Origin: Cytophagales bacterium
Lineage (GTDB): Bacteria; Bacteroidota; Bacteroidia; Cytophagales; Spirosomataceae
Length of the DNA stretch: 64,000 nucleotides
Assembly (NCBI GenBank): GCA_004292855.1
Contig: RDXN01000029.1
Coordinates: 124,001 to 188,000 of the forward strand
Direction of reading: 5' to 3'
The number at the start of each line of letters is the position of its first letter. The first letter of the stretch is position 1. The position numbers were made by a program, and so were the translations under genes. This document shows, one piece after another, positions 26,356 through 33,698 of this stretch. The notes under the pieces were generated by a model that ran no database searches, was not told the DNA's origin, and saw only the letters and a list, made by a program, of their open reading frames with translations.

Positions 26356-26772
26356 TCAATTCATGGTCACTAATCGCTTGGGGAGCTGCTCTTCCAGCCC
26401 CGGCGATGAGAGCTTAAAGGTGCGTTCCTGCACGGTGTTGCCGTCGGAGATGCGTACCGTGTAGCGACCATCGGGCATGTCGCTCAGGTCGAACCGTTGC
26501 CGGAAGCAGGCTGTTTGGCGATCAATTGTCTCGTGATGAAGTCGGTTATTTCGGCTATCGAGAAGCTCAACGGTTACGTAGGCGCGACGGTCTTCTTTTT
26601 CGGCTACCACCCACATTTTCAGGGGGTCGGCAGCCGGAAAAACAGCGACAGAAAGGCGCGGCTGCTCTTCGTAGTAGGCTTCAGTGGAGGGTTTTTTCTG
26701 GGCTACAGCGGGCGTTGAGAGGGCGGCTGCACTCAGCAGACAGGCGACAGAGAAGGTGATGAGCGTTTTCAT
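26356..26772 (-). CDS. Small secreted protein, paralogue of its neighbour
   Basis: 138 residues from the ATG at 26772, giving the signal MKTLITFSVACLLSAAALS with cleavage at AVAQ. The frame continues to 27015 but overlaps the divergent EboA-like gene and is not coding-like. The mature domain has YVTVELLDSRNNRLHHETI, a DLSDMPDGRYTVRIS turn and a short C-terminal tail. It shares the beta-sandwich layout and the PDGxYxVRI motif with the gene 146 bp downstream, which suggests a local duplication. Function unknown. Confidence 0.65.
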   Translation of the reverse strand: MKTLITFSVACLLSAAALSTPAVAQKKPSTEAYYEEQPRLSVAVFPAADPLKMWVVAEKEDRRAYVTVELLDSRNNRLHHETIDRQTACFRQRFDLSDMPDGRYTVRISDGNTVQERTFKLSSPGLEEQLPKRLVTMN

Positions 26773-26921
26773 TGAACGGTTGAATTTGTTGTTACCCTCC
26801 AATGATGCCGTTCGCGACCTGCCAACGCGGAGGTTAGGGATAAATGGTCGAAAAAAAGGAAGAAAGGCTATAGGGTAACCTTCGATAAAGGAGAAATGAG
26901 TGCCCGCCGTATTTTTACGGC

Positions 26922-27587
26922 ATGATAGAGGCAACCCTATTCCGTTTACTGGAACAACAACCCGACGGCGAGCGCGTACTCCCATGGCTACAGACGCAGG
27001 CCAACACGTACGCACAGGGGCAAACCAACGCGGTTTTTTACCGGGTTTTCACGGCCATGCCCCGGTTCACGGGTAAGGCCCCGGTGGTCCTTTCCGACGA
27101 CATACAAGCGGAGTTGGAAACTGCTCGCCCCGGTTTTCAGATTGTAAACTGGACAATGGACCGACTGGCGCGGGTGTGGTGGCTGCTTCAGTACCCCACA
27201 ACGGATCGCGAGGCCTACGTACGGGGCATCGGCGAGTTGTTTCGCTCCGCCGAAATGAACGAACTCGTGGCTTTATATTCGGCCCTGCCTTTGCTGGCTT
27301 TCCCCGACGAGTGGCGTTTTCAGGCCACCGAGGGCATCCGCAACAACATTGCCGACGTGCAAACCGCCATCATGCTCCACAACCCATACCCCGCCGAACA
27401 CCTCGACGAAGCGGCCTGGAATCAGTTGGTTCTGAAAGCGTTTTTCACGGATAAAGACGTAGCCGAGATCACCGGTCTCCATGCCCGGAACAACCCACGC
27501 CTACAGGCTACCCTCCGCGACTATGCCGCCGAACGGCGAGCCGCCGGGCGCAGCCTGCCTAACGGATTGACGGAGTTACTGGCATAG
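26922..27587 (+). CDS. EboA-like protein
   Basis: 221 residues, soluble, mostly helical. The C-terminal half carries the pattern I know from EboA: HNPYPAEHLDEAAWNQLVLK, then a short helix, ITGLHARNNPRL, and DYAAERRAAGRSL at the end. EboA belongs to the eboABCDEF operon found in cyanobacteria, eustigmatophyte plastids and scattered Bacteroidota; its biochemical role is unknown. None of the partners (TatD-like, UbiA-like, dehydroquinate-synthase-like) is adjacent here, so this copy is isolated. A 21-bp palindrome starts on the base after its stop codon. Confidence 0.65.
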   Translation: MIEATLFRLLEQQPDGERVLPWLQTQANTYAQGQTNAVFYRVFTAMPRFTGKAPVVLSDDIQAELETARPGFQIVNWTMDRLARVWWLLQYPTTDREAYVRGIGELFRSAEMNELVALYSALPLLAFPDEWRFQATEGIRNNIADVQTAIMLHNPYPAEHLDEAAWNQLVLKAFFTDKDVAEITGLHARNNPRLQATLRDYAAERRAAGRSLPNGLTELLA

Positions 27588-27608
27588 TGCCGAATAGTAT
27601 TCGGCACA
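27588..27608. repeat. 21-bp perfect palindrome directly after the eboA-like stop
   Basis: 10-bp arms GTGCCGAATA and complement around a central G. The same palindrome, with one base pair exchanged (G-C for A-T), occurs at 50861-50881 next to the LysM gene stop. Confidence 0.8.
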
Positions 27609-27656
27609 ACAGCAAACTAGCTATGGCCAAATTCAGGTTTTGTTACACCCGATGCT

Positions 27657-27755
27657 CACCCCGTCGAGAGCCATCACGCCCACGTCGATGCCGATGTAAC
27701 GGTGTCCGTCGAGGCTGTTGAGCGGGCGATTTTGAGGTAGTTGGGGTAGTTTGAG
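27657..27755 (-). other. Open stretch after the fic stop, possible gene remnant
   Basis: Reading on in the fic frame beyond its TAG gives 32 codons, including HRYIGIDVGVMALDG, which looks protein-like, before a stop at 27657. It could be a remnant of a neighbouring gene or chance. The rest of 27609-27656 shows nothing. Confidence 0.2.
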
Positions 27756-28889
27756 CTATTCGGCCAGAATGCTGTACAACTCGCGGTTGATGTAATAGTG
27801 ATTGCCGCCCACCGTTTTTCGCTCCAGAATACCTAATTCAGTCAGACGGTTCAGATAATCGCGGGCAGTGTTTTCTGCATACGTTTTGTTAATGGTCAGG
27901 TGGCGCACACGCGTGACAGGTTGCGTGAAAATGGTTTGGGTTAGCTGATCGGGCCGTCGAATTGTTTTTTGAGTGGCAACCTCCTCCAACACCGCATCTT
28001 GAGCCGCCAGAATACGATTAATTTTTTCGTAGGTCAGTTGGGCCGTTTCGGTTACTGCCCGAAGCATATAGAGCAACCACGACTGCCAATCGCCCCGTTG
28101 CGAGACTCCCGCTAAAGTGCTGTAGTAATCGCCTTTATTTTCAACGATGTAGCGACTCAAATATAGAATAGGATAGTCGAGCAGCCCTTTTTGGGTCAAG
28201 AGATGGATGTTGGCTACGCGCCCGGCCCGTCCGTTACCATCGCGAAAAGGGTGAATGGCTTCAAATTGATAATGGCCGATAGCCATTTTTAGTAGTGGGT
28301 CTATGGGGTAAGCACGGTCGTCGTTCAGGAACTGAACAAGATTATTAAGTTTGGCTTCCAAAATACCAGCCCCCCCTGGGGGCGTGTACACCGGCTTGCC
28401 CACATTGGAACCGCTCCCACCCTGCCGGATGTACACTTGTGAGAACGGCGGACGAATCCCCTCTGACGATTGCTTTATCTCCTGAAACACCTGTACAAAA
28501 TAGTCAGTGCTAAAGCCGGGTTGTCTGTTGAGGTACTCAAAGCCATGCCACAGGGCTTCCCGATAGCGTAAAACCTCTTTGGTGGATTCGGAAGCCTGCT
28601 CAATGGTGGCTTCGCTGAACGCCTGATACAGTTCGTCGTCGGTAGTGAAAATATTTTCGATAGCACTAGATGCCTTCGCTTCCTGCAAACTGATCGAATT
28701 GATTAAAAGCCCCTGATTTGGAATAGCCACACTGCGCCCCTGTAACCGCCCCAACGCTTCTTTTGCCCAGGCTAGCTGCTCGTAGACCTCGATGGAGCGG
28801 TATAGATTGGGGTGAATAGGCAAATCGGGAAGGTCATTCCAAGGTTTCGCCCGGTCAGGGTTTATGCTATACAGAGAGGGGGTTAGCAT
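27756..28889 (-). CDS. Fic family AMPylase with C-terminal winged helix
   Basis: 377 residues. The Fic motif HPFRDGNGRAGR spans His213-Arg224 with all catalytic residues present. The class II inhibitory motif S-x3-E-N is visible upstream (Ser74, Glu78, Asn79), so activity is probably self-restrained until the inhibitory helix moves. The C-terminal 60 residues form a winged-helix domain (INKTYAENTARDYLNRL, ERKTVGGNHYYIN), which suggests DNA binding. Fic enzymes transfer AMP to Ser/Thr/Tyr of target proteins. The region just upstream holds two related palindromes that may be its own operators. No obvious antitoxin partner is adjacent. Confidence 0.9.
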   Translation of the reverse strand: MLTPSLYSINPDRAKPWNDLPDLPIHPNLYRSIEVYEQLAWAKEALGRLQGRSVAIPNQGLLINSISLQEAKASSAIENIFTTDDELYQAFSEATIEQASESTKEVLRYREALWHGFEYLNRQPGFSTDYFVQVFQEIKQSSEGIRPPFSQVYIRQGGSGSNVGKPVYTPPGGAGILEAKLNNLVQFLNDDRAYPIDPLLKMAIGHYQFEAIHPFRDGNGRAGRVANIHLLTQKGLLDYPILYLSRYIVENKGDYYSTLAGVSQRGDWQSWLLYMLRAVTETAQLTYEKINRILAAQDAVLEEVATQKTIRRPDQLTQTIFTQPVTRVRHLTINKTYAENTARDYLNRLTELGILERKTVGGNHYYINRELYSILAE

Positions 28890-28998
28890 TAAAACAGGTC
28901 GATTTTAAGGTTAGCTCTATGTTCTGACCTCAAAACTAACGCCAATTTGGATAGCTAACCTTAAAACAAGCCGATTTTAAGGTCAGCTATCCAAATTG
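28889..28998 (-). promoter_or_regulatory. Two related palindromes upstream of fic, possible operators
   Basis: The site AAAACaggtcGATTTTAAGG (from 28889) is repeated with small changes 72 bp away (from 28961, AAAACaagccGATTTTAAGG). The second lies inside a 24-bp inverted repeat (28943-28966 with 28975-28998, one mismatch, 8-nt loop). Both copies end in GGT[TC]AGCT. The position directly before a regulator-like gene with a winged helix fits autoregulation, but this is inference. Confidence 0.5.
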
Positions 28999-29017
28999 AC
29001 CAATTGACTAATGCTGG

Positions 29018-29043
29018 TAGCGCGGTTATCCTCAACCGCGCTA
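29018..29043. terminator. Hairpin at the 3' end of the alpha/beta hydrolase gene
   Basis: 10-bp perfect arms TAGCGCGGTT and complement with a 6-nt loop; the stop codon of the hydrolase (29041-29043) is part of the arm. Confidence 0.6.
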
Positions 29044-29838
29044 CGGTAGCTGACTAACTACCTCGATCAGCCGGTTGTGGCCCACAGGCAGGAGAACTTC
29101 CTGAGCAGTTGGTAAAACCAGGAATAATGGCTGCACGGCTTCGGGTGGTAGTACCCGGTCGAAGGTGCCGAGGAAAACCCGGATGCGAATGGGGTGTGCG
29201 TTGAGCGTATGAGCTAGTGTTTGCAAGGGCAGGCGCAGGGGCCGAAACGCCACCCACGACCGATAGACCCGCTCGCGTTGATCGGGCGTTGCAAGCGTGC
29301 TTTGCGCAAATCGGACGAGGCTCCGGTCTAGCAAACCCGCTTTAACCAGCCCGTTGCTCACATGGCGTAGTAAAGGTAACCGATCCAGAAAAAACCGGAA
29401 TACAGCCCGACCGAACCCCGACCCTGTTGCAAACCGATACCAGGCGTTGGTGGTAATGCCGTCGGGTGCGAGCAACCAAAGCTCGTCCACACGCCCCGCA
29501 AAGGCCTGCACGGTTGCCAGCGCGAACACGCCCCCCATGCTAAACCCCGCTACCGAGAAGCGACAAATATTTTTTTCGTCTAGAAAAGCCGTTAGTATTG
29601 CGGTCCAATTGTCGGGTGTCAGGCGTTCGTTTTGAGCGTACGCATCGCCGTGTAGGCAAGCCGTTTGGCCGTGATAAAACAAATCGAAGCTGTAAATAGT
29701 AAACCTAGAATCCAGTGCGTTGCCAAACGGCGCGAAGGCGCGGCCATCCTGCCCAATGCCGTGAAAACAAAGCAGTGCGACCGGGCCGTTGCCCCATTGG
29801 TGATAGTGTATTGCCGTATTTTTGAATCGCAAAACCAT
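29041..29838 (-). CDS. Alpha/beta hydrolase
   Basis: 265 residues from the ATG at 29838 (MVLRFKNTAIHYHQWGNG). The frame extends to 30057 over the divergent MaoC gene and is not real there. The oxyanion region FHGIGQDG, nucleophile elbow GFSMGG, a late acid in GTFDRVLPPE and His in VGHNRLIE give the triad. The N-terminal HxxxxG pattern suits a small-ester or thioester hydrolase; no substrate is indicated. Its start codon is only 5 bp from the start of the MaoC gene on the other strand. Confidence 0.8.
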   Translation of the reverse strand: MVLRFKNTAIHYHQWGNGPVALLCFHGIGQDGRAFAPFGNALDSRFTIYSFDLFYHGQTACLHGDAYAQNERLTPDNWTAILTAFLDEKNICRFSVAGFSMGGVFALATVQAFAGRVDELWLLAPDGITTNAWYRFATGSGFGRAVFRFFLDRLPLLRHVSNGLVKAGLLDRSLVRFAQSTLATPDQRERVYRSWVAFRPLRLPLQTLAHTLNAHPIRIRVFLGTFDRVLPPEAVQPLFLVLPTAQEVLLPVGHNRLIEVVSQLP

Positions 29839-29843
29839 AGATA

Positions 29844-30329
29844 ATGCAAACATTCGCAACCCTCGCCGACTTCTCGACCCACGCGGGTCAATCGCTCGGT
29901 GAGTCAGACTATATGACCGTAACCCCTGAGATGGTCCAGAAATTCGCCGATGCCACCGGCGACCACCAGTGGATTCACCTTGACGAGGAGAAAGCCCGTC
30001 AGTTTTCGCCCTATGGCCGAACCATCGCCCACGGGTTTCTGACACTCTCACTCGCACCTAAACTCATGGCTGAGGTGTACCGGGTCGAGTCAGTAAAGAT
30101 GGGCGTTAACTACGGGGCCAACAAAATTCGGTTTACGGGGGCCGTGCCCGTAGGTAGCCGCGTACGCATGAAGGCCTGGCTCCATCACGTTGAACCGACC
30201 AATGCCGGAACGCCGGACCGAAATGAGGGTACAACTGGCGTCAGAGCCATAGTCGAGTGTGTGTTCGAGGTAGAGGGCCAAACCAAACCCGCCTGCGTCG
30301 CCGAGTTGATTTCACTGTTGTACGAGTAA
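29844..30329 (+). CDS. MaoC-like (R)-specific enoyl-CoA hydratase
   Basis: 161 residues, single hot-dog domain. The catalytic pair Asp/His is in FADATGDHQWIHLDEEKA, followed by the YGRTIAHGFLTLSL helix. Such enzymes hydrate trans-2-enoyl-CoA to (R)-3-hydroxyacyl-CoA. The next genes on the same strand are an SDR of FabG type and an acyl-CoA dehydrogenase, so the group looks like a short fatty-acyl module. A large palindromic repeat separates it from the SDR gene. Confidence 0.85.
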   Translation: MQTFATLADFSTHAGQSLGESDYMTVTPEMVQKFADATGDHQWIHLDEEKARQFSPYGRTIAHGFLTLSLAPKLMAEVYRVESVKMGVNYGANKIRFTGAVPVGSRVRMKAWLHHVEPTNAGTPDRNEGTTGVRAIVECVFEVEGQTKPACVAELISLLYE

Positions 30330-30333
30330 ACAA

Positions 30334-30481
30334 CCTCACCCCCTGCCCCTCTCCTTCGCAAGGAGAGGGGAGGTCTACCAAGTGAGCTTGATTTTGGCAA
30401 GGCAGACAGTTCGCTTTTCAAAATCAACCTAGACGTTGACGTCTCCCCTCTCCTTCGCAAGGAGAGGGGGCGGGGGTGAGG
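30334..30481. repeat. 148-bp palindromic element between MaoC and SDR genes
   Basis: The outer words CCTCACCCCC (30334) and GGGGGTGAGG (to 30481) pair, next to two copies of a CCCCTCTCCTTCGCAAGGAG-centred palindrome, one near each end. Inside lies a TGATTTTG / CAAAATCA pair. This repeat is widespread in bacterial genomes as an intergenic element. It begins 5 nt after the MaoC stop. Confidence 0.8.
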
Positions 30482-30491
30482 TAGAAACATT

Positions 30492-31229
30492 ATGAGACTA
30501 CCAAACAAAATCGCCATCATCACTGGGGCAGCTCGCGGCATTGGCCGGTCGGCTGCCGAAATTTTTGCCCGCGAAGGGGCCACTGTCATCATCTGGGACA
30601 TGCTCGACGAAGGCGAGCAAACCGCACAGGCCATCCGCGATACGGGCGCACAGGCCGAGTTTATGAAAATCAGCGTTACCGACGTGCCGGGCATTGAAGA
30701 AGCCGTCCGGCAGATTGTCGAGAAGCATGGCCGGGTGGATATTCTGGTGAACAACGCGGGCATCACCCGCGACCGTACGTTGCTAAAAATGAGCCATGTA
30801 GAGTGGCAGCAAGTGATCGACGTGAACCTCACGGGTGTGTTCAACTGTACCAAAGCTGTGGTGCCGTATATGGTCGAGAATGGCTACGGACGCATTATTT
30901 GTACGTCGTCGGTGGTGGGTGTGCATGGTAATTTCGGTCAAACCAACTACACGGCGGCCAAAGCGGGCGTTATTGCCATGTGCCGGACCTGGGCCAAAGA
31001 ACTCGGCCCCAAGGGCATTACGGCCAACGCCGTGGCCCCCGGTTTCATCCGCACCGACATGACCGACGCCATGCCCGAAGAAGCCCGGCAGGCCACCATC
31101 GCAACCATCCCGGTCAAGCGCATGGGCAATCCCGAAGACATCGCCCATGCATACCTGTTCCTGGCCTCTAACGAGGCCTCGTTTGTGAACGGGCAGGTGC
31201 TGGGCGTGAATGGGGGACAGGCAAGTTAA
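30492..31229 (+). CDS. Short-chain dehydrogenase, 3-oxoacyl-ACP reductase type
   Basis: 245 residues. The NAD(P) motif TGAARGIG is at 11-18, NNAG at 87-90, and the catalytic Ser140, Tyr153 (NYTAAK) and Lys157 are present. Length and motifs match FabG-like reductases, which reduce 3-oxoacyl thioesters to (R)-3-hydroxyacyl thioesters; with the MaoC hydratase it would run the adjacent step. Since the main fab operon is not here, this is likely a second, specialised copy. A heptad palindrome starts on the base after its stop. Confidence 0.88.
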   Translation: MRLPNKIAIITGAARGIGRSAAEIFAREGATVIIWDMLDEGEQTAQAIRDTGAQAEFMKISVTDVPGIEEAVRQIVEKHGRVDILVNNAGITRDRTLLKMSHVEWQQVIDVNLTGVFNCTKAVVPYMVENGYGRIICTSSVVGVHGNFGQTNYTAAKAGVIAMCRTWAKELGPKGITANAVAPGFIRTDMTDAMPEEARQATIATIPVKRMGNPEDIAHAYLFLASNEASFVNGQVLGVNGGQAS

Positions 31230-31300
31230 GTAGCAGTTGGCAGTGGCAGTTGGCAGTTTTCACGCGTTAGCCACTGCTCACTGCCACTGCCCACTGCTAC
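31230..31300. repeat. Heptad palindrome after the SDR gene
   Basis: Left arm 31230-31257 is made of GGCAGTT-like words in units of 7, 7, 6 and 7 nt. The right arm 31273-31300 has the matching unit lengths in reverse. Over 28 positions two mismatches and one G-T pair occur. The array begins right after the stop codon TAA (31227-31229). Confidence 0.85.
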
Positions 31301-31308
31301 TTTATTCT

Positions 31309-31316
31309 TATCTTCG
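31309..31316 (+). promoter_or_regulatory. Possible -7 box of the acyl-CoA dehydrogenase gene
   Basis: TATCTTCG, one base off TAnnTTTG, 32 bp upstream of the ATG and just after the palindrome. No clear -33 box. Confidence 0.3.
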
Positions 31317-31347
31317 CCCCATCAATAAAACAAACTAGAAATCAGTT

Positions 31348-32517
31348 ATGACATCCGCAACCTTGGAGCTTCCCGGCATCAATTTTAACCTGACCGAAGA
31401 ACATCTGGCGGTGCAGGAAGCGGCCCGCGATTTTGCCCAAACCGAATTGCTTCCCGGTATTGTGGAGCGCGACAACGAAGCCAAATTCCCCGCCGAGCAA
31501 GTTCGTAAAATGGGCGAACTGGGCTTCATGGGCATGATGGTCTCGCCCGATTACGGTGGGGGTGGCATGGACACCGTCTCGTATGTGCTCGCGATAGAGG
31601 AAATCTCGAAAGTCGATGCGTCGGCTTCGGTGATTATGTCGGTCAACAACTCGCTCGTATGCTGGGGGTTGGAAGCCTACGGCACGGAGGAGCAAAAACA
31701 AAAATACCTGACTCGGCTGGCCTCTGGCCAAACCATCGGGGCCTTTTGCCTTTCCGAACCGGAAGCCGGTTCGGATGCGACCTCGCAGGCCACCACTGCT
31801 GAGGACATGGGCGACTATTACTTGGTGAACGGCACCAAAAACTGGATTACCAACGGTAACTCCTCGGGCATTTGCCTCGTGATTGCCCAAACCGACCGCG
31901 AGAAAAAGCACCGGGGCATCAACGCCCTGATTGTGGAGAAAGGCGCACCCGGTTTCACAGTCGGCAAGAAAGAAGACAAAATGGGCATCCGGGCGTCGGA
32001 TACGCACTCGCTGTTGTTCCAGGACGTGCAGGTACCTAAAAAAAACCGCATTGGCGAGGATGGATTTGGGTTCAAGTTCGCCATGTCGACGCTCAACGGT
32101 GGGCGTATTGGTATCGCAGCCCAGGCATTGGGCATTGCGGCTGGTGCGCTGGAGCTTTCACTCAAATACAGTCAGGAGCGTAAGGCGTTTGGTCGGCAGA
32201 TTTTCGACCATCAGGCAATCCAGTTTAAGCTGGCCGAGATGGCCACTAAGATTGAGGCCGCCCGACTACTCGTGTACAAAGCGGCTCGCCTGAAAGACGA
32301 ACATAAAGACTACGTGCAGGCGGCTGCGATGGCCAAACTGTATGCGTCGGAAGTGGCGATGTGGGCCACCACCGAGGCCGTACAGATTCACGGTGGTTAC
32401 GGCTATGTAAAAGAGTTTCACGTTGAGCGATTCATGCGCGACGCCAAGATTACTCAGATTTATGAAGGAACATCCGAAATACAAAAATTAGTAATTGCGA
32501 GAGAGCTAATTCGATAG
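31348..32517 (+). CDS. Acyl-CoA dehydrogenase
   Basis: 389 residues, the normal length. Motifs FCLSEPEAGSDA (about 133-144), KNWITNG, the FAD and CoA contact FGRQIFDHQAIQFKLA, and IYEGTSEIQ with the catalytic base Glu near residue 371 are all present. It oxidises an acyl-CoA to the trans-2-enoyl-CoA with electrons going to ETF. The chain-length preference looks like the short- or branched-chain group but cannot be fixed from sequence. A strong terminator follows. Together with the preceding MaoC and SDR genes it forms a fatty-acyl neighbourhood. Confidence 0.93.
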   Translation: MTSATLELPGINFNLTEEHLAVQEAARDFAQTELLPGIVERDNEAKFPAEQVRKMGELGFMGMMVSPDYGGGGMDTVSYVLAIEEISKVDASASVIMSVNNSLVCWGLEAYGTEEQKQKYLTRLASGQTIGAFCLSEPEAGSDATSQATTAEDMGDYYLVNGTKNWITNGNSSGICLVIAQTDREKKHRGINALIVEKGAPGFTVGKKEDKMGIRASDTHSLLFQDVQVPKKNRIGEDGFGFKFAMSTLNGGRIGIAAQALGIAAGALELSLKYSQERKAFGRQIFDHQAIQFKLAEMATKIEAARLLVYKAARLKDEHKDYVQAAAMAKLYASEVAMWATTEAVQIHGGYGYVKEFHVERFMRDAKITQIYEGTSEIQKLVIARELIR

Positions 32518-32554
32518 GAGTTTCGGGTCGAAAACTAAATTTTTCCAAGACACG

Positions 32555-32589
32555 AGTGCGTATCCAGACCGGATACGCACTTTTTTTTT
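32555..32589 (+). terminator. Rho-independent terminator
   Basis: Stem AGTGCGTATCC / complement (11 bp, 32555-32565 and 32571-32581), 5-nt loop, followed by nine or more Ts. It ends the acyl-CoA dehydrogenase transcript. Confidence 0.9.
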
Positions 32590-32610
32590 ACCCAATGGAA
32601 ACTATTCTTC

Positions 32611-32642
32611 TTGTATTGGATTTGTACAATTTATTAGTTTTG
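32611..32642 (+). promoter_or_regulatory. Promoter of the AraC-type gene (Bacteroidota type)
   Basis: A perfect -7 box TAGTTTTG (TAnnTTTG) at 32635-32642, with TTG at 32611-32613 about 21 bp upstream as the -33 element. The leader would be about 40 nt before the ATG at 32688. Confidence 0.6.
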
Positions 32643-32687
32643 TGCAAATTTACGGAGCACTCCTATTGATACTCACTCTTTCGAACT

Positions 32688-33611
32688 ATGGAAGATTACA
32701 ATAAAATTATCGAATCGCTGGGCGTGAAGTTCATCAAGGCACGGAACATCCGCATCCTTCAGCCTATTCGGATCAAGAACTTTTACGACGTCGAAAACTC
32801 CATAACTATCCTTTACGAAGGGCAGGTGACGTTTGGCGACGATGCTCAACAGGTCGAAGTGGGCGATATGCTGTTCATTCCCGGTGGCAAACACCTCACC
32901 GTTACCTACGGCGATGGGGCTACTAAAACCGTGAATAACGAGGAGTTCATGACTCACCGCGAAAACTATTTTGAGGCCAACCGCAACCCCGACAAGATCG
33001 GAAAGTTGTCTAACTCGTTCGGCTATGTGTCGTTCGAGGCTAAAGTTTTCGACTCGGTCAACTTTTTTAATTCGCTCGACGTACCACCGTTCGTAATTAA
33101 ATCCGATACGCAACTCGCTCAGACAATCAACATGATTCTGGCCGAGGACATGAGCGATATTGCTGGTAAAGGGCGGGTGATTAAGATCAAAACAGAGGAA
33201 ATCGTTATCGAAATTATCCGGTATATTTTGAAGAACCGCCTGTTTGTGGAGCAGTTAGTCACGAACAGCACGTACTTCAAAGACCCGCGCCTGATCGACA
33301 TTTTTGCCTATATCAAAGACAACCTCGGTGGCGATCTCTCGAACAAAGTTCTCGCCAACGTGGCTAACGTGTCGGAGGATTACGTGGGGCAATATTTCAA
33401 GATGCTCACGGGCATCAACCCGCAGGATTACATCGAGTATCAGCGGATGGAAGCCGCCGTTGGATTGCTCCGCACGTCGAAGAAGAGCATCCGGGCTATC
33501 GGGGCTGAGGTGGGTTATAAAGACACGGCCTATTTCTGCCGTCGATTCAAGATGATGTTTGGTATTCCCGCAGGCAAAATGCGCCGTCGGGAGTCGTTAA
33601 TGAATGTATAA
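32688..33611 (+). CDS. AraC-family transcriptional regulator
   Basis: 307 residues. The N-terminal half is a cupin-like sensory domain (VENSITILYEGQVTFG, GDMLFIPGGKHLTV) that may bind a small ligand. The C-terminal 100 residues hold two helix-turn-helix motifs, the second with IRAIGAEVGYKDTAYFCRRFKMMFG, an AraC signature. The product probably binds DNA as a dimer; its target is unknown. Its own promoter is well formed, and the next gene (33699) could be in the same transcript. Confidence 0.92.
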   Translation: MEDYNKIIESLGVKFIKARNIRILQPIRIKNFYDVENSITILYEGQVTFGDDAQQVEVGDMLFIPGGKHLTVTYGDGATKTVNNEEFMTHRENYFEANRNPDKIGKLSNSFGYVSFEAKVFDSVNFFNSLDVPPFVIKSDTQLAQTINMILAEDMSDIAGKGRVIKIKTEEIVIEIIRYILKNRLFVEQLVTNSTYFKDPRLIDIFAYIKDNLGGDLSNKVLANVANVSEDYVGQYFKMLTGINPQDYIEYQRMEAAVGLLRTSKKSIRAIGAEVGYKDTAYFCRRFKMMFGIPAGKMRRRESLMNV

Positions 33612-33698
33612 AACGTTTTTCACTTACGTTTAATCCCTCCCCCTCTTGTGTTGTCTATATTCGCGATAGAGAGAGTCTATCGTAACGAGTAATCGACC

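Noticed and set aside
26773-27015. N-terminal extension of the small secreted protein gene over the EboA-like gene
   Set aside because: The extension lacks a signal and overlaps the divergent gene; the ATG at 26772 gives a good signal peptide.
29839-30057. N-terminal extension of the alpha/beta hydrolase over the MaoC gene
   Set aside because: Arg-rich, no family homology, and inside the MaoC coding region.
31342-32007. A 221-codon open frame opposite to the acyl-CoA dehydrogenase
   Set aside because: Shadow of the dehydrogenase; high His, Phe and Gly content as expected from the antisense of Bacteroidota genes.
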